From positions 134,001-198,000 of the forward strand of contig NZ_CP076130.1 in assembly GCF_018736065.1 (NCBI RefSeq): a stretch of DNA of 64,000 nucleotides. Direction: 5' to 3'. Within the stretch, counting starts at the first letter, position 1; each line of letters starts with the position of its first letter. This DNA comes from Flammeovirga kamogawensis. GTDB lineage: Bacteria > Bacteroidota > Bacteroidia > Cytophagales > Flammeovirgaceae. The translations under genes and the position numbers were made by a program. This document shows, piece after piece, positions 43,520 to 53,020 of this stretch. A model generated the notes under the pieces. That model was given only the letters and a program-made list of their open reading frames with translations. It searched no databases and had not been told where the DNA came from.

Positions 43520-46500
43520 TTATTTCTTCACAATCTTTTTCTCTATGGATAAGATTGGTGTATTTATTTTAAGGATATATAAACCAGAAGTAAGGTTTGG
43601 AAGAAGAATATTTTGTTCTCCTTCTAACTCTTTTTCTAGTACTTTTTTACCTGTAGAACTGTAGATGCTAAGCACATATTTTTCTGATGTTGGAGGAACA
43701 ATTACTGTTCTATCCTCTACCAAAGTAGGGTAGACGTTCCAAAGTGCAGCAAGTTCATCTTCTAAACCATTTACATCTTCGTCGTCCTCTTCTTCTTGTG
43801 CATCTGCAATAATTTCTTCTGTAGGGAGTGTAACTTCAACTGCTACAGATTTACCTGTTTCATCACTAGCTAGAATAATAATATCCAAATCGCTAATAAG
43901 GTCTTCCACTCTTGCTCCAGAAGGAACTTTAGAAGGATCAACAGTAAAAGTCATTGTTTCAGGATCGAAAATAATCCAATCTGGTAGAGGATCACCGTTG
44001 GCGAGCATTACTTGGTAAGTAACTTCTCCTTCCAGCTCTTCAAATACTTCAATCGCAATTTCAACAATTACAGTTCCGTCGTCTCCTTCAGTTGTTTGTA
44101 CTTCTTCTTCGGTAATTTTTTCTACCTCTTCAAAGTTATATACTACGTTAATTATTGTATTGTTTTCTGAAAGGTGATGCGAACGGTTATTACTTTCGTC
44201 TTGAGCAACAAAAGCTTCTGCAACGCCATTTACAAATAACTGATAGTAAATAATACTTTCAGGTAATGCTACAGATGTAGTGTAAATGTTAGACGAATCA
44301 CTTTTTGTAAGAACTACTTCATCAGCCCAATTATCAAAAGAACCTTTGATTGAGACAACGTCATTAGCAACATCAAAATCTGAGAAACTGATTGCTGATT
44401 GCATATTTACTTGCCAAATGGCTGTAAATCGTTCTTCTGGCATTTCATCATTAAACCAAAACGAAATGGTTTGCTGACTATTTGCTTTTACGTATGCTCT
44501 AGTTTCATTTTCTTCTGTGATATCCCATACCGTTGAATCATTTGGATATTGGTACATCACTTTGAAAGAGAATGTAGAATCTGCGTCAAATTTCTGAGTT
44601 GTAAAGCTGTACAATCCATCTTCATCTTGCAATAAAGGGTAACTAGAAAACTGTGTTCCATCAAATAACTTGATGCGTAATTCAGCTCCTTCAATTGTAG
44701 GGTCAAATTTTTCTAAAGTGATTTGATGTGCCATATTTACTTTAAAAATAACGGCAGTATTATCAACATCTTCATCATCAAAATCAAAAACTATTTGTTG
44801 TGTTTCTCCTTGTACAGGAACAATTGACCTCACTTGTCCACCTCCTGGATATTCATGCATAAGATCATTCCAAGAACCATTTATTCTTGTTTTAAATGTA
44901 ATGGTGTCTTCTGCGTGATTATAAACTTCGAAACTTCCTTGGTAAATATTGTCGTTATTATTGTCTGATAAAGTGATTGGATTTGTACTCCATTCAGTCA
45001 TTGAACCAACAATATCTAACGTATCTTTAGCTGGGTTGAAACGACCATTTTCAATCATTCCGTTCATATCAACCGTAAAAGTTAACCCTGTGTAATATTC
45101 CTCATTATTGAAATGGTGGAATAGAGTTGTGGCAGATACAACTTTATGAGCGCTGAAATTGTTTTCGAATGTTTCTGGTTCTGTATTTAATTGATATGCC
45201 AATTTATAGACATAAGAAGCATTTACTTCTTTTATCTGCGATGAAGTTCCATATACATAATCGTATTTGTTCGTTAACGCATATCCTTTGATAGGTTCTT
45301 CAGCTTGTTCATTTTCATAAACATATAGAAGTACCGCACCTTGATTCGTTAACTCATTTTCAAGTACAATTTTAGACATGTCTACCTCAAAAGAAGTGAT
45401 AGGATTGTCTATATTTTCTCTATCATAAAAGATAGCTAACGTATTTTCACCTCTTTCTAGATTTAGAAGTCTATTGTTTGTAAAACCTAATTCACTTTCG
45501 TTCCAACTATCATTTAATCTAATTTTAAATTCAGATGATAAAGTAGGAATAGAATCTATAAATACGGAATAAATAAGGTCTTGGTCGTCATCAGTCAAAA
45601 CAATATCATTTTGCCAATTCGATAGGCTTCCAATAAAGTTTACAGCATGACTATCTGGATTAAAACGATTGTTTTCTGCTGCCCAACGCATATCAACGGT
45701 AAGTTGAAGCGAATTAACAAGGGTTTCGTTATTGAAAGCAAAAGTGACTAAATTGCCAGAATCCGGAAGTACCGAATAATTTCTAAAGGCATATTCTTCT
45801 ACTTTTTTAGGAGCACTACCTTCAATTTCAGTTTCAATTACCACCTTGAAAGTGTAGGCTTCATTTACATTTTTAAGCTGAGAAGTTGCCGTATAAATAC
45901 CATTTTCTTTTAATTTTAAGAGGTATCTATGTTTAACGATAGTACTGTCTTCTCCCATTACTTTTAAATGCAAAGATTGCTTTTCATCAGTAGGGTTGTA
46001 CAATGCTGTATAGATAGCTTTTTCCATGTTTACCTCAAAAGTAGTAACAGGGTTAGAAAGCAGTTCATCATTATAAGAATAACTGATTACATTTTCCTGA
46101 TTAGGGGTGATATATTCTGTTCGGGTAAGAGCAGTACCTCCATATTCGTGACTACCAGGAACCCAAGTTCCGTTCTTTCTAGCTTTAAAATTAATGGTAT
46201 TCAATAAATCATTTTCTACTTTGATAGTATAAATACCGTCATTATTGTCATCATTTAGTTTGAATTGCTCTCCATCTCCCCATCCATTAAAATCGCCCGC
46301 TATATCAACATAATCTTCTGATGGATTAAATCTATTTTGATTAATCTCAGCGTTCATATCTACTAAAAATTCGACACTAGTAGGAAAGGTGTAATCATCA
46401 AAAGTATCAGTGATAGTATTTGTACCAGTGGCATCTACAATGTAGTTTCTGAAATCATTTTCTCTGTAGACTATTCTGCCTGTATCTAGATATTCAACAA

Positions 46501-48529
46501 TACGGTATTTATAAATATACTCTTCTGCATCGTCTAGAAGTTGAATACTTGTTGTGTACACATTACCTGTATCCGCTTTTAGTATATAATGATAAGCTTG
46601 AAAATCACTTTCTTCTTTAAAGACAATGAGATCAATTAACCTAGGAGTATCAAAATTACCATCTGCAATTTGCTTTGATAAATCGACTTTAAAAGTAGTG
46701 ATAGGGTAAGCAGAATTTTCGTCTCCATAGAAAACATCCATTACATTATGACCAGATGTTAATTGGATTTTTCGATCTAATGCTTCACCAAATTCGTGTC
46801 GTCCATGTTCCCACGAATTATTGATTTTACATTTAAATTCAAGGTCTAATTGCGAAAATCCTTCTAAATGAACCGTATAAATACCATCCTGATCAAGGTC
46901 TTGGAAGGAGATTCTATTCTCTCCATTTCCATAAGCATTAAAGTTTGAAGCAAGATCTAAAGTATCTATAGCAGGGTCAAAAATTCCTCTAGCTATAGGT
47001 AAACTCATGTCAACATTTAAATCAAGGCTATTGAAGTCATTATTAAACCATTTTTCTAAATATTGCCCATCAGCAGGTACAACAAATGTATTCCATTCAT
47101 CTTCAAAAACGACTTTATTATTCTCATCATTTTCCTTATATAAAAATGAGTAATTATAGATTTGATCTGTATTCTTAGCACGTAATTGAATACCGTATGT
47201 ATTTGCTTCTAGTTGTTCAAGTAAATAATAATTTTTGATTTTACCAGAAGAAGTAAAAATAGCCAATTCTACATGGTCTATTTCTGGATCAAAATTACCA
47301 TCTGCAATTTGCTTGTCCATATTTACGGCAAAAACCACTTCAGGATTATTGATATATTCATCGTTATAAGCAAAATCAAAGCTATAATGAATATTGTCAT
47401 CTACATAAAACGTTCTTGCACTATCTCCTCTAAATTCATGTTCTCCCCAATTCCAAGAGCGGTTCAATCTTGTTTTAAATTCAATATTGCCAATTTCGTT
47501 TGTAGAGAAATCTGCAGAATAAATTCCATCTTCATCCGTATCTACTAATAGCATAGAACCTCCCCAATTGTTAAAGTTACCAGCAACATCAAGAGAATCA
47601 GTAGCAGGGTTAAATGTACCTTTTTCAATTTGGTAATTCATATCTACATTTAAAGTAAATGTACACAGAACAAGACCTTCTGTAGCTAATGTATCCACTA
47701 TATTATTGTCACTTTCTGTAACAATATATTCTCTTATATTCTGCTCATAGTAATCTACTAAACTATACGTATAATCTATAGTGTCTTCTGCAACAAAAAG
47801 ATACGATGATATAGCGTAACTAGTATCGTCAATAGATTTTAGATCATAGGTAGTAGCTACTTGGGTTAACCTATTAGTAATAGTTACTTTTGGAGCAGTA
47901 CCCACAGGGAAATCACCAATTGAAAGAGCATCTGTGATGTCTAATTGGAACGTAACCATAGGGTTATGGAGGTTCTCATTATTGTACCAGATGTTTATGG
48001 TGTTTTCTCCAGCCTCTAGTTCAATAATTCTATTGTTTCCTCCTGGAAATTCTGCGGTATTCCAAGAGGCATTAATACGAACTTTATACTCGTACGAGTA
48101 CGCATCAAATTCTGGTACATGAGCATAGTAGATGCCATCAGAATCGGGATCTGATAAGAATAAACCACCTTGCCAATCGTTCATGCTACCTGCAATGTCT
48201 AGACTATCAGTAGAAGGATTAAAAAGACCTTCGTTAATAGCCCAGTTCATGTTTACATAAATATCTATGGTGTTACTTTGTGTAGTATCTACTGCGGCAG
48301 AAGTACTCATAAAGGCACTAGAATTTACATAATTACCACCTTGCGTTGCTAAGTTTAAGTTACCAACAGTAGCAAAATGTTGGTAATTACCACCAGTAGA
48401 AAGTGCACCCCCAATAGCTTGTGTACTATGGGTTTCTTGAATAATTTGGGCATTTGTATCGGGTAGAATACAGATGGTAAAAGTAAGTAAAAAGATAACT
48501 CTTACAGCCCTTAATATTTTATTTATCAT
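43520..48529 (-). CDS. Giant T9SS-secreted protein of alternating beta-sandwich repeats
   Basis: The 1669-residue protein has a signal peptide (about 1-27) and a short GGALSTGGNYQHFATVGN segment common at the start of T9SS cargo. Residues 88-1465 hold seven A modules, starting near 88, 288, 496, 716, 940, 1146 and 1370. Each has the pattern FNPxxDxLDIAGxFNxW, then DxDxDGIY, then FKxRxNxSW. The pattern resembles starch-binding or AMPK-type glycogen-binding (CBM20/48-like) folds. Six B modules alternate with them (TFxVDMxKxIxxGxFDP, then a YxYK-type strand). A dystroglycan/putative-Ig-like domain (about 1480-1570), an acidic linker and a T9SS sorting domain (about 1595-1669) follow. There is no catalytic domain. 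It is likely an adhesive or glycan-binding surface fibre. It starts 8 bases after the S74 protein gene. Confidence 0.85.
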   Translation of the reverse strand: MINKILRAVRVIFLLTFTICILPDTNAQIIQETHSTQAIGGALSTGGNYQHFATVGNLNLATQGGNYVNSSAFMSTSAAVDTTQSNTIDIYVNMNWAINEGLFNPSTDSLDIAGSMNDWQGGLFLSDPDSDGIYYAHVPEFDAYSYEYKVRINASWNTAEFPGGNNRIIELEAGENTINIWYNNENLHNPMVTFQLDITDALSIGDFPVGTAPKVTITNRLTQVATTYDLKSIDDTSYAISSYLFVAEDTIDYTYSLVDYYEQNIREYIVTESDNNIVDTLATEGLVLCTFTLNVDMNYQIEKGTFNPATDSLDVAGNFNNWGGSMLLVDTDEDGIYSADFSTNEIGNIEFKTRLNRSWNWGEHEFRGDSARTFYVDDNIHYSFDFAYNDEYINNPEVVFAVNMDKQIADGNFDPEIDHVELAIFTSSGKIKNYYLLEQLEANTYGIQLRAKNTDQIYNYSFLYKENDENNKVVFEDEWNTFVVPADGQYLEKWFNNDFNSLDLNVDMSLPIARGIFDPAIDTLDLASNFNAYGNGENRISFQDLDQDGIYTVHLEGFSQLDLEFKCKINNSWEHGRHEFGEALDRKIQLTSGHNVMDVFYGDENSAYPITTFKVDLSKQIADGNFDTPRLIDLIVFKEESDFQAYHYILKADTGNVYTTSIQLLDDAEEYIYKYRIVEYLDTGRIVYRENDFRNYIVDATGTNTITDTFDDYTFPTSVEFLVDMNAEINQNRFNPSEDYVDIAGDFNGWGDGEQFKLNDDNNDGIYTIKVENDLLNTINFKARKNGTWVPGSHEYGGTALTRTEYITPNQENVISYSYNDELLSNPVTTFEVNMEKAIYTALYNPTDEKQSLHLKVMGEDSTIVKHRYLLKLKENGIYTATSQLKNVNEAYTFKVVIETEIEGSAPKKVEEYAFRNYSVLPDSGNLVTFAFNNETLVNSLQLTVDMRWAAENNRFNPDSHAVNFIGSLSNWQNDIVLTDDDQDLIYSVFIDSIPTLSSEFKIRLNDSWNESELGFTNNRLLNLERGENTLAIFYDRENIDNPITSFEVDMSKIVLENELTNQGAVLLYVYENEQAEEPIKGYALTNKYDYVYGTSSQIKEVNASYVYKLAYQLNTEPETFENNFSAHKVVSATTLFHHFNNEEYYTGLTFTVDMNGMIENGRFNPAKDTLDIVGSMTEWSTNPITLSDNNNDNIYQGSFEVYNHAEDTITFKTRINGSWNDLMHEYPGGGQVRSIVPVQGETQQIVFDFDDEDVDNTAVIFKVNMAHQITLEKFDPTIEGAELRIKLFDGTQFSSYPLLQDEDGLYSFTTQKFDADSTFSFKVMYQYPNDSTVWDITEENETRAYVKANSQQTISFWFNDEMPEERFTAIWQVNMQSAISFSDFDVANDVVSIKGSFDNWADEVVLTKSDSSNIYTTSVALPESIIYYQLFVNGVAEAFVAQDESNNRSHHLSENNTIINVVYNFEEVEKITEEEVQTTEGDDGTVIVEIAIEVFEELEGEVTYQVMLANGDPLPDWIIFDPETMTFTVDPSKVPSGARVEDLISDLDIIILASDETGKSVAVEVTLPTEEIIADAQEEEDDEDVNGLEDELAALWNVYPTLVEDRTVIVPPTSEKYVLSIYSSTGKKVLEKELEGEQNILLPNLTSGLYILKINTPILSIEKKIVKK

Positions 48530-48537
48530 AAGGGTAA

Positions 48538-50424
48538 TTATTTAGATTGAACCTCTGAAAGTAATTGGAGCATTTGTGCTTGTAATACTTTAATTTGAGC
48601 TGAATTTGTTTGAGCTGTTTCTAAATTAGCTTTTAAAGAAGCATTTTCTGCTGTTAAAGCTTCAACTTTTTGATTTAACTCTTTGATTGCTTCTATAAGA
48701 ACAGCAACGGTTTGTGCATAATGCACAGCTTTGTAACCATCTTTATCTGTTTTTACTAACTCAGGTAAAACCTCTTCAACCTCTTGAGCAATAAGCCCAA
48801 TTTGAAGGTCTGTATCAAATGATTTTTTAGGAAATTGATCTGCTTTGTAGAAGTAAGATACCCCTTTTAATTGCATCACTTTTTCTAAGCTATTTTGCAA
48901 AGGATTAATGTTTGATTTATAACGACGGTCTGAAGAAATTGTAGTGAAATCTGTAGAAGTGTTTAGAATTAATTCTCCGCCATTTTGATCCCATAAAATT
49001 ACTTCACCTCTGTCTGTTCCATTCTCATTTACAGTAGATATTTTAGCCATTTCTCCATTAGTAGTATTAAAAATAATATGTTCTTTAGAGAAAGTAGCAC
49101 TACCATTTGAGCTGTTGAAATCTATAACATCTTTATTAATATTGATTGATGTATTTAGTGTATCTCTAAATTCTAAATGATCGTGAGTAAACTGTGTAAA
49201 TAAGTCAGCATTAATATTGTGGAGGTCAATACTTGGGTATTCAGTGCCTTCCCAATCTTTATTGATTTGTACTTGAAGAATTGGCCAAGTAGCTGTTGAA
49301 GTTTGTGATAATTCGAAAATAGGCAAATCATTGTCCCAATTTTTTCCGTATAAATTTATGCCGCTTCCATTTGCCCCACTATGCCATAATCCAAAGGCCG
49401 ATATTTGTGTTTTTTGATTGTCAGAATTCCCTGCAGAAAGCAACAGATCACCATATTCAGCAGCTTTACCATGATCAAAATTTACAGATAAATTAGCCAT
49501 TGACTTGTACCATTCCCCACCATCAGATGTTTCTCCAAAAAGTTGTAGCATAGGGCGGTTAATATTATCCCAAGATTGTCCCATAAATTGGAAATTCGGA
49601 GTATTGTGTCCCCATAAAAACATTTCTGCCGCGAATTGATCGCCATTATTATTTGGTTTGACACTTAGATCAAAACCTCCCTGGGAATCTGTAGATGATT
49701 GTAATTTTAGGGAACCACTTTCTGCTATTTTTCCACCAGTATTATCATGAACTTCATTAATTTGTAATTCAACAAGTGGTTTATGCTCTACGTCATACCC
49801 TTCTAAATGGAAGAACGGTAAACCATTTTCTTCCCAAGTTCTAAAACCAGTACCAACCCAAGCACCATTATTCCCATACATAGATAACATTCCTCCAGTA
49901 TTTTCTCCATTTCCATAAGGAAATAGCCATGCTTTATTAGCTCCAGCATTGTCATAAATAGAGATGCCTCCACCTCCATATTGATTGATATCTAGAGATA
50001 CTTTTTTACGTCCATCTTCACTATAAAGATTAACATTATTGGCATCGACTAATGTACCAATACTATCATTGGCGTGTTTAAACTTCATTTCTGAAGGCAT
50101 CAATTGTGGTTTCACGATTGGCGCATACAATGTTATATCATCTAATTTTACATCCTCAATTTCTATAGATAATGTTGCTTCTCCAGCTTCATTGTATATA
50201 TCACCTTCAATAGGCGTGATTGACCCAAGGACAACAGCATAAAAACCATCAGTAATTTGGACATTTTCATGAGTTTCTGTCCAGTTAGAAATAGAAAATG
50301 TAATATTTTTAGTAGTAGTCAGCACAGTTCCATTCTCGGTTAGTTTGCCTTGAAATGGTATTTTTTGGGCATGAAGAGAAAGGGCAAAAAATGCCATAAA
50401 TAACACAGAATAAATAAGTTTCAT
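48538..50424 (-). CDS. Secreted protein with C-terminal peptidase S74 intramolecular chaperone
   Basis: The protein has 628 residues from the ATG at 50424, where a good signal peptide begins (MKLIYSVLFMAFFALSLHAQ). The longer frame from 50514 adds a non-signal stretch. After an N-terminal beta domain (PFQGKLTENG) comes a Gly/Asn/Trp-rich beta-helix-like region to about 470. A peptidase S74 domain follows, with the putative self-cleavage pair S498 and K503 (SDRRYK) and the IGLIAQEVEEVLPELV block. A long C-terminal coiled coil of about 60 residues closes the protein. S74 domains help trimers of phage tail spikes fold, then cut themselves off. Here it sits in a cellular secreted protein. It is first in an operon with the giant repeat protein. 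Confidence 0.88.
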   Translation of the reverse strand: MKLIYSVLFMAFFALSLHAQKIPFQGKLTENGTVLTTTKNITFSISNWTETHENVQITDGFYAVVLGSITPIEGDIYNEAGEATLSIEIEDVKLDDITLYAPIVKPQLMPSEMKFKHANDSIGTLVDANNVNLYSEDGRKKVSLDINQYGGGGISIYDNAGANKAWLFPYGNGENTGGMLSMYGNNGAWVGTGFRTWEENGLPFFHLEGYDVEHKPLVELQINEVHDNTGGKIAESGSLKLQSSTDSQGGFDLSVKPNNNGDQFAAEMFLWGHNTPNFQFMGQSWDNINRPMLQLFGETSDGGEWYKSMANLSVNFDHGKAAEYGDLLLSAGNSDNQKTQISAFGLWHSGANGSGINLYGKNWDNDLPIFELSQTSTATWPILQVQINKDWEGTEYPSIDLHNINADLFTQFTHDHLEFRDTLNTSININKDVIDFNSSNGSATFSKEHIIFNTTNGEMAKISTVNENGTDRGEVILWDQNGGELILNTSTDFTTISSDRRYKSNINPLQNSLEKVMQLKGVSYFYKADQFPKKSFDTDLQIGLIAQEVEEVLPELVKTDKDGYKAVHYAQTVAVLIEAIKELNQKVEALTAENASLKANLETAQTNSAQIKVLQAQMLQLLSEVQSK

Positions 50425-50511
50425 CTTAGTATTAGATATATAGTAAAAGGTAAATTTGTCTAATGATAATAAACTAGAGAAACAGCGCTGATTAACTTTT
50501 ATTAACCACAA

Positions 50512-50519
50512 CAAATATA
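50512..50519 (-). promoter_or_regulatory. Candidate -7 element of the S74 operon
   Basis: Read on the minus strand this is TATATTTG, matching TAnnTTTG, about 88 bases before the preferred start at 50424. It also supports the shorter start, because the longer frame (50514) would begin inside the promoter. Confidence 0.5.
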
Positions 50520-50952
50520 ATAATGTGTTGTTTGGTTTTTGCTACCCTTAGGGGTAGTTTACCACCAAATAAGTGTATTTGACCATTTTTACTCGTTAAA
50601 AGTCATTTTTCATATTTATAAAATCTAGCCTTATTTTTAGTTCGTTTAGTTAATTAGCTCTTTAAAATGATATAACAAATAGCTTCCTGATTTTATAAAT
50701 TTTATTTTAAAAACGTTAATAAATAATAATTTTTATTTTTTTGTAACATAATGTTCATGCAAGAATCCTATTGCTAATAATAGTTAACCATAATCCAATT
50801 ATTGTTAATTACGAGATAAGGCAAAATGATTTATTTTGTTTTAACATTAATCCCTAATTTAATTTTAAAGCTTCCCTTTTCTATTCATCACTAAGAAATG
50901 AACAATAAGTGAACTTTGATTCACAATTATTAAAAAGACGAATTTATTGAGA

Positions 50953-50960
50953 TATATTTG
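50953..50960 (+). promoter_or_regulatory. Candidate -7 element of the nuclease locus
   Basis: TATATTTG matches TAnnTTTG and lies 46 bases before the start codon at 51007. Confidence 0.5.
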
Positions 50961-51006
50961 AGCCACGTTAAAGAAAGATTTATTATCTGACAGTATAAAT
51001 TTTCAA

Positions 51007-51924
51007 ATGAGTAGCAAACAACTCAATATAGTAGTTCTATTATTTATCTTCTTCTTTATTAATGCATGTAACACTTCAGTAGAGTTGCCTGGTTTAAAAG
51101 AAGACATTGAGATAGACGATACTTTTACGGCTTGCCTACTTGGAGACGAATCCCAAGATTATTTAGAGGTAGTAACTTGGAATATTGAGCATTTTCCAAA
51201 GCATGCCGAAACACTTTCTTTTGTAGCAGGTACAATTGTAAATAGTTCTTATGACCTATGGGGCGTACAAGAAGTAGAAGAAATTAATGATCTGAAAAAG
51301 ATTACAAAAATTGACCCTCGTTATTCTGTAATTGTTGATAATGATGTAGCAAAAGGTGTAAATGGAAATTACCATTTAGCCTACGTATATAGAAATGATC
51401 ATTTAGAAATTATTGATCAAAAGATATTATCTGCAGGAGAGTTTGATGGCTACTACTTTCCTAGAAGACCTTTGTGGGTGAAATTTAAAAATAAAATTAA
51501 TAATGAAGAGTTTGTAGTTATCAACCTTCATTTAAAGTGTTGTGGCGGTTCTCAAAATAGCATGAGAAGAACAGAGGCAGGGCTAATACTAAAGCGTTTT
51601 CTTGATAAGGAACACAGTGCTGATAAAGTGATTGTATTAGGTGATTACAATACTGTAATTGCCCCTTATACAGATTCGGATATGCAGCACTTTTTAATAG
51701 ATAATCAAAATTATAAATTTTCAGATCAACTACTAGCAGATTCGAATGAGCCACATCAGTGGTCTTATCCAAATTGGCCAAGCCACATTGATCATATCTT
51801 AATGACAAACGAATTGTTTTCTCAATTTAAAGAAGCAATTACATTACCTCTAGATAATTGTTCTGGGTACTATGATGCTAAAGTTAGTGATCATCGGCCG
51901 GTATTGAGCATTTTCCGGAACTAA
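51007..51924 (+). CDS. Endonuclease/exonuclease/phosphatase-family lipoprotein
   Basis: The lipoprotein has 305 residues with lipidation at about C21 (FINAC). The EEP-fold motifs are in order: TWNIEHFP (first metal ligand Asn), VQEVEE (metal Glu), INLHLKC, GDYNT (catalytic Asp/Asn), HIDHI and the closing SDHRPV. It therefore cleaves a phosphodiester or phosphomonoester outside the cytoplasm. It is the first gene of a nuclease-rich rightward series, 21 bases before a second EEP gene. The two are divergent in sequence and probably have different substrates (for example polynucleotide versus nucleotide). Confidence 0.88.
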   Translation: MSSKQLNIVVLLFIFFFINACNTSVELPGLKEDIEIDDTFTACLLGDESQDYLEVVTWNIEHFPKHAETLSFVAGTIVNSSYDLWGVQEVEEINDLKKITKIDPRYSVIVDNDVAKGVNGNYHLAYVYRNDHLEIIDQKILSAGEFDGYYFPRRPLWVKFKNKINNEEFVVINLHLKCCGGSQNSMRRTEAGLILKRFLDKEHSADKVIVLGDYNTVIAPYTDSDMQHFLIDNQNYKFSDQLLADSNEPHQWSYPNWPSHIDHILMTNELFSQFKEAITLPLDNCSGYYDAKVSDHRPVLSIFRN

Positions 51925-51945
51925 TACTTTATTTACCAACTTATT

Positions 51946-52992
51946 ATGACTTCTTCTTTTAAACTTCTGATTATAACTATCACACTTACTTTTTTAACTA
52001 ATGTCTCTTTTGCACAAACAGAGAATTACGAAGTGTATAGTATCGCTTTTTATAACTTAGAGAATCTATTTGACACATTAGATACTCCTGGTAAAAATGA
52101 TAAAGATTTTTTACCCAATGGCTCTTATAAGTGGACAGGTAAAAGATATTTAGAAAAGCAAGATAGAATGGCTTCTATTGTTGCAAAACTTGGTGCAGAA
52201 CTTACAAAAACAGCCCCAACAGTAGTAGGGTTTAGCGAAATAGAAAATGCTGCAGTTTTGGAGGATCTTATTAAGCAAGATGCACTAAAAAAGTATAACT
52301 ATGGTATTTGCCACATAGAATCTCCCGATAAGCGTGGAGTAGATGTTGGACTTATTTATAGAAAAGAGTTTGTTGATATAAAAAAGGTGTCAGCTAGAGA
52401 TTTAAGAATAAAAGAAACTTATGCTGGAGATAATTGGGAATTTGCAACAAGGAATCAATTGATTGTAGAAGCTACTTTAAAAGGTGAAGACTTTGCATTT
52501 TTAGTAAATCACTGGCCTTCTAGAAGAGCAAAATCTCCTTACAGAGAAGCAGCAGGAACATTAAATAGATCAATCATTGATTCTCTGAGAAGTGATCATC
52601 CAGGTTTACACTGTATCACCATGGGAGATTTAAATGATGACCCTACAAATAAAAGCGTTTCAAAGTCGTTAGGCGCAATCGGAGATGCTAAAAAACTATC
52701 AGATAAAAACTATCTATATAATCCTTGGTATAACATGTACAAAAAGGGTTTAGGTACATTAGCTTATAGAGATAGTTGGAATTTATTTGATCAGATAATT
52801 CTTACAAAAGAACTAAAATTAGACAAAAAAGACCTCTTTTTTTACAAAGCTGAAATCTGTAATTTCCCTGAATTAAAAAATAAAGAAGGGCGTTACAAGG
52901 GCTATCCATTTAGAACTTATTCTGGTGGTAATTATTCGGGTGGTTATTCAGACCACTTTCCTGTTGTTATCTATCTATTGAAAAAAATATAA
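51946..52992 (+). CDS. Second endonuclease/exonuclease/phosphatase-family secreted protein
   Basis: The protein has 348 residues with a cleavable signal peptide of about 1-24, so it is periplasmic or secreted. EEP motifs are FYNLENLFDTLD, GFSEIEN (metal Glu), RGVDVGLIY, LVNHWPSR (catalytic His), MGDLNDDP and the C-terminal YSDHFPVV. This type is common in marine Bacteroidota next to TonB-dependent receptors. It follows the first EEP gene by 21 bases and precedes a TonB-dependent receptor by 28. A role in breaking down nucleic acid or its fragments is inferred from these neighbours. Confidence 0.88.
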   Translation: MTSSFKLLIITITLTFLTNVSFAQTENYEVYSIAFYNLENLFDTLDTPGKNDKDFLPNGSYKWTGKRYLEKQDRMASIVAKLGAELTKTAPTVVGFSEIENAAVLEDLIKQDALKKYNYGICHIESPDKRGVDVGLIYRKEFVDIKKVSARDLRIKETYAGDNWEFATRNQLIVEATLKGEDFAFLVNHWPSRRAKSPYREAAGTLNRSIIDSLRSDHPGLHCITMGDLNDDPTNKSVSKSLGAIGDAKKLSDKNYLYNPWYNMYKKGLGTLAYRDSWNLFDQIILTKELKLDKKDLFFYKAEICNFPELKNKEGRYKGYPFRTYSGGNYSGGYSDHFPVVIYLLKKI

Positions 52993-53020
52993 AGCACTTT
53001 ATTCCTCTTTTTATTTAATT

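Larger units (their letters stand above)
50425..51006. promoter_or_regulatory. Divergent promoter region between S74 operon and nuclease locus
   Basis: These 582 bases contain no gene. One TAnnTTTG element is found on each strand near each start. A small CTACCC/GGGTAG hairpin lies at 50542-50557, and the rest is AT-rich DNA. Confidence 0.55.

Noticed and set aside
44134-48268. The regular repeats as a CRISPR-like or satellite DNA array
   Set aside because: The periodicity is at protein level (200-224 residues) with diverged DNA; it is a coding repeat.
50425-50514. Upstream extension of the S74 protein
   Set aside because: A clean signal peptide starts at the ATG at 50424, and the extension would begin inside the predicted -7 promoter element.
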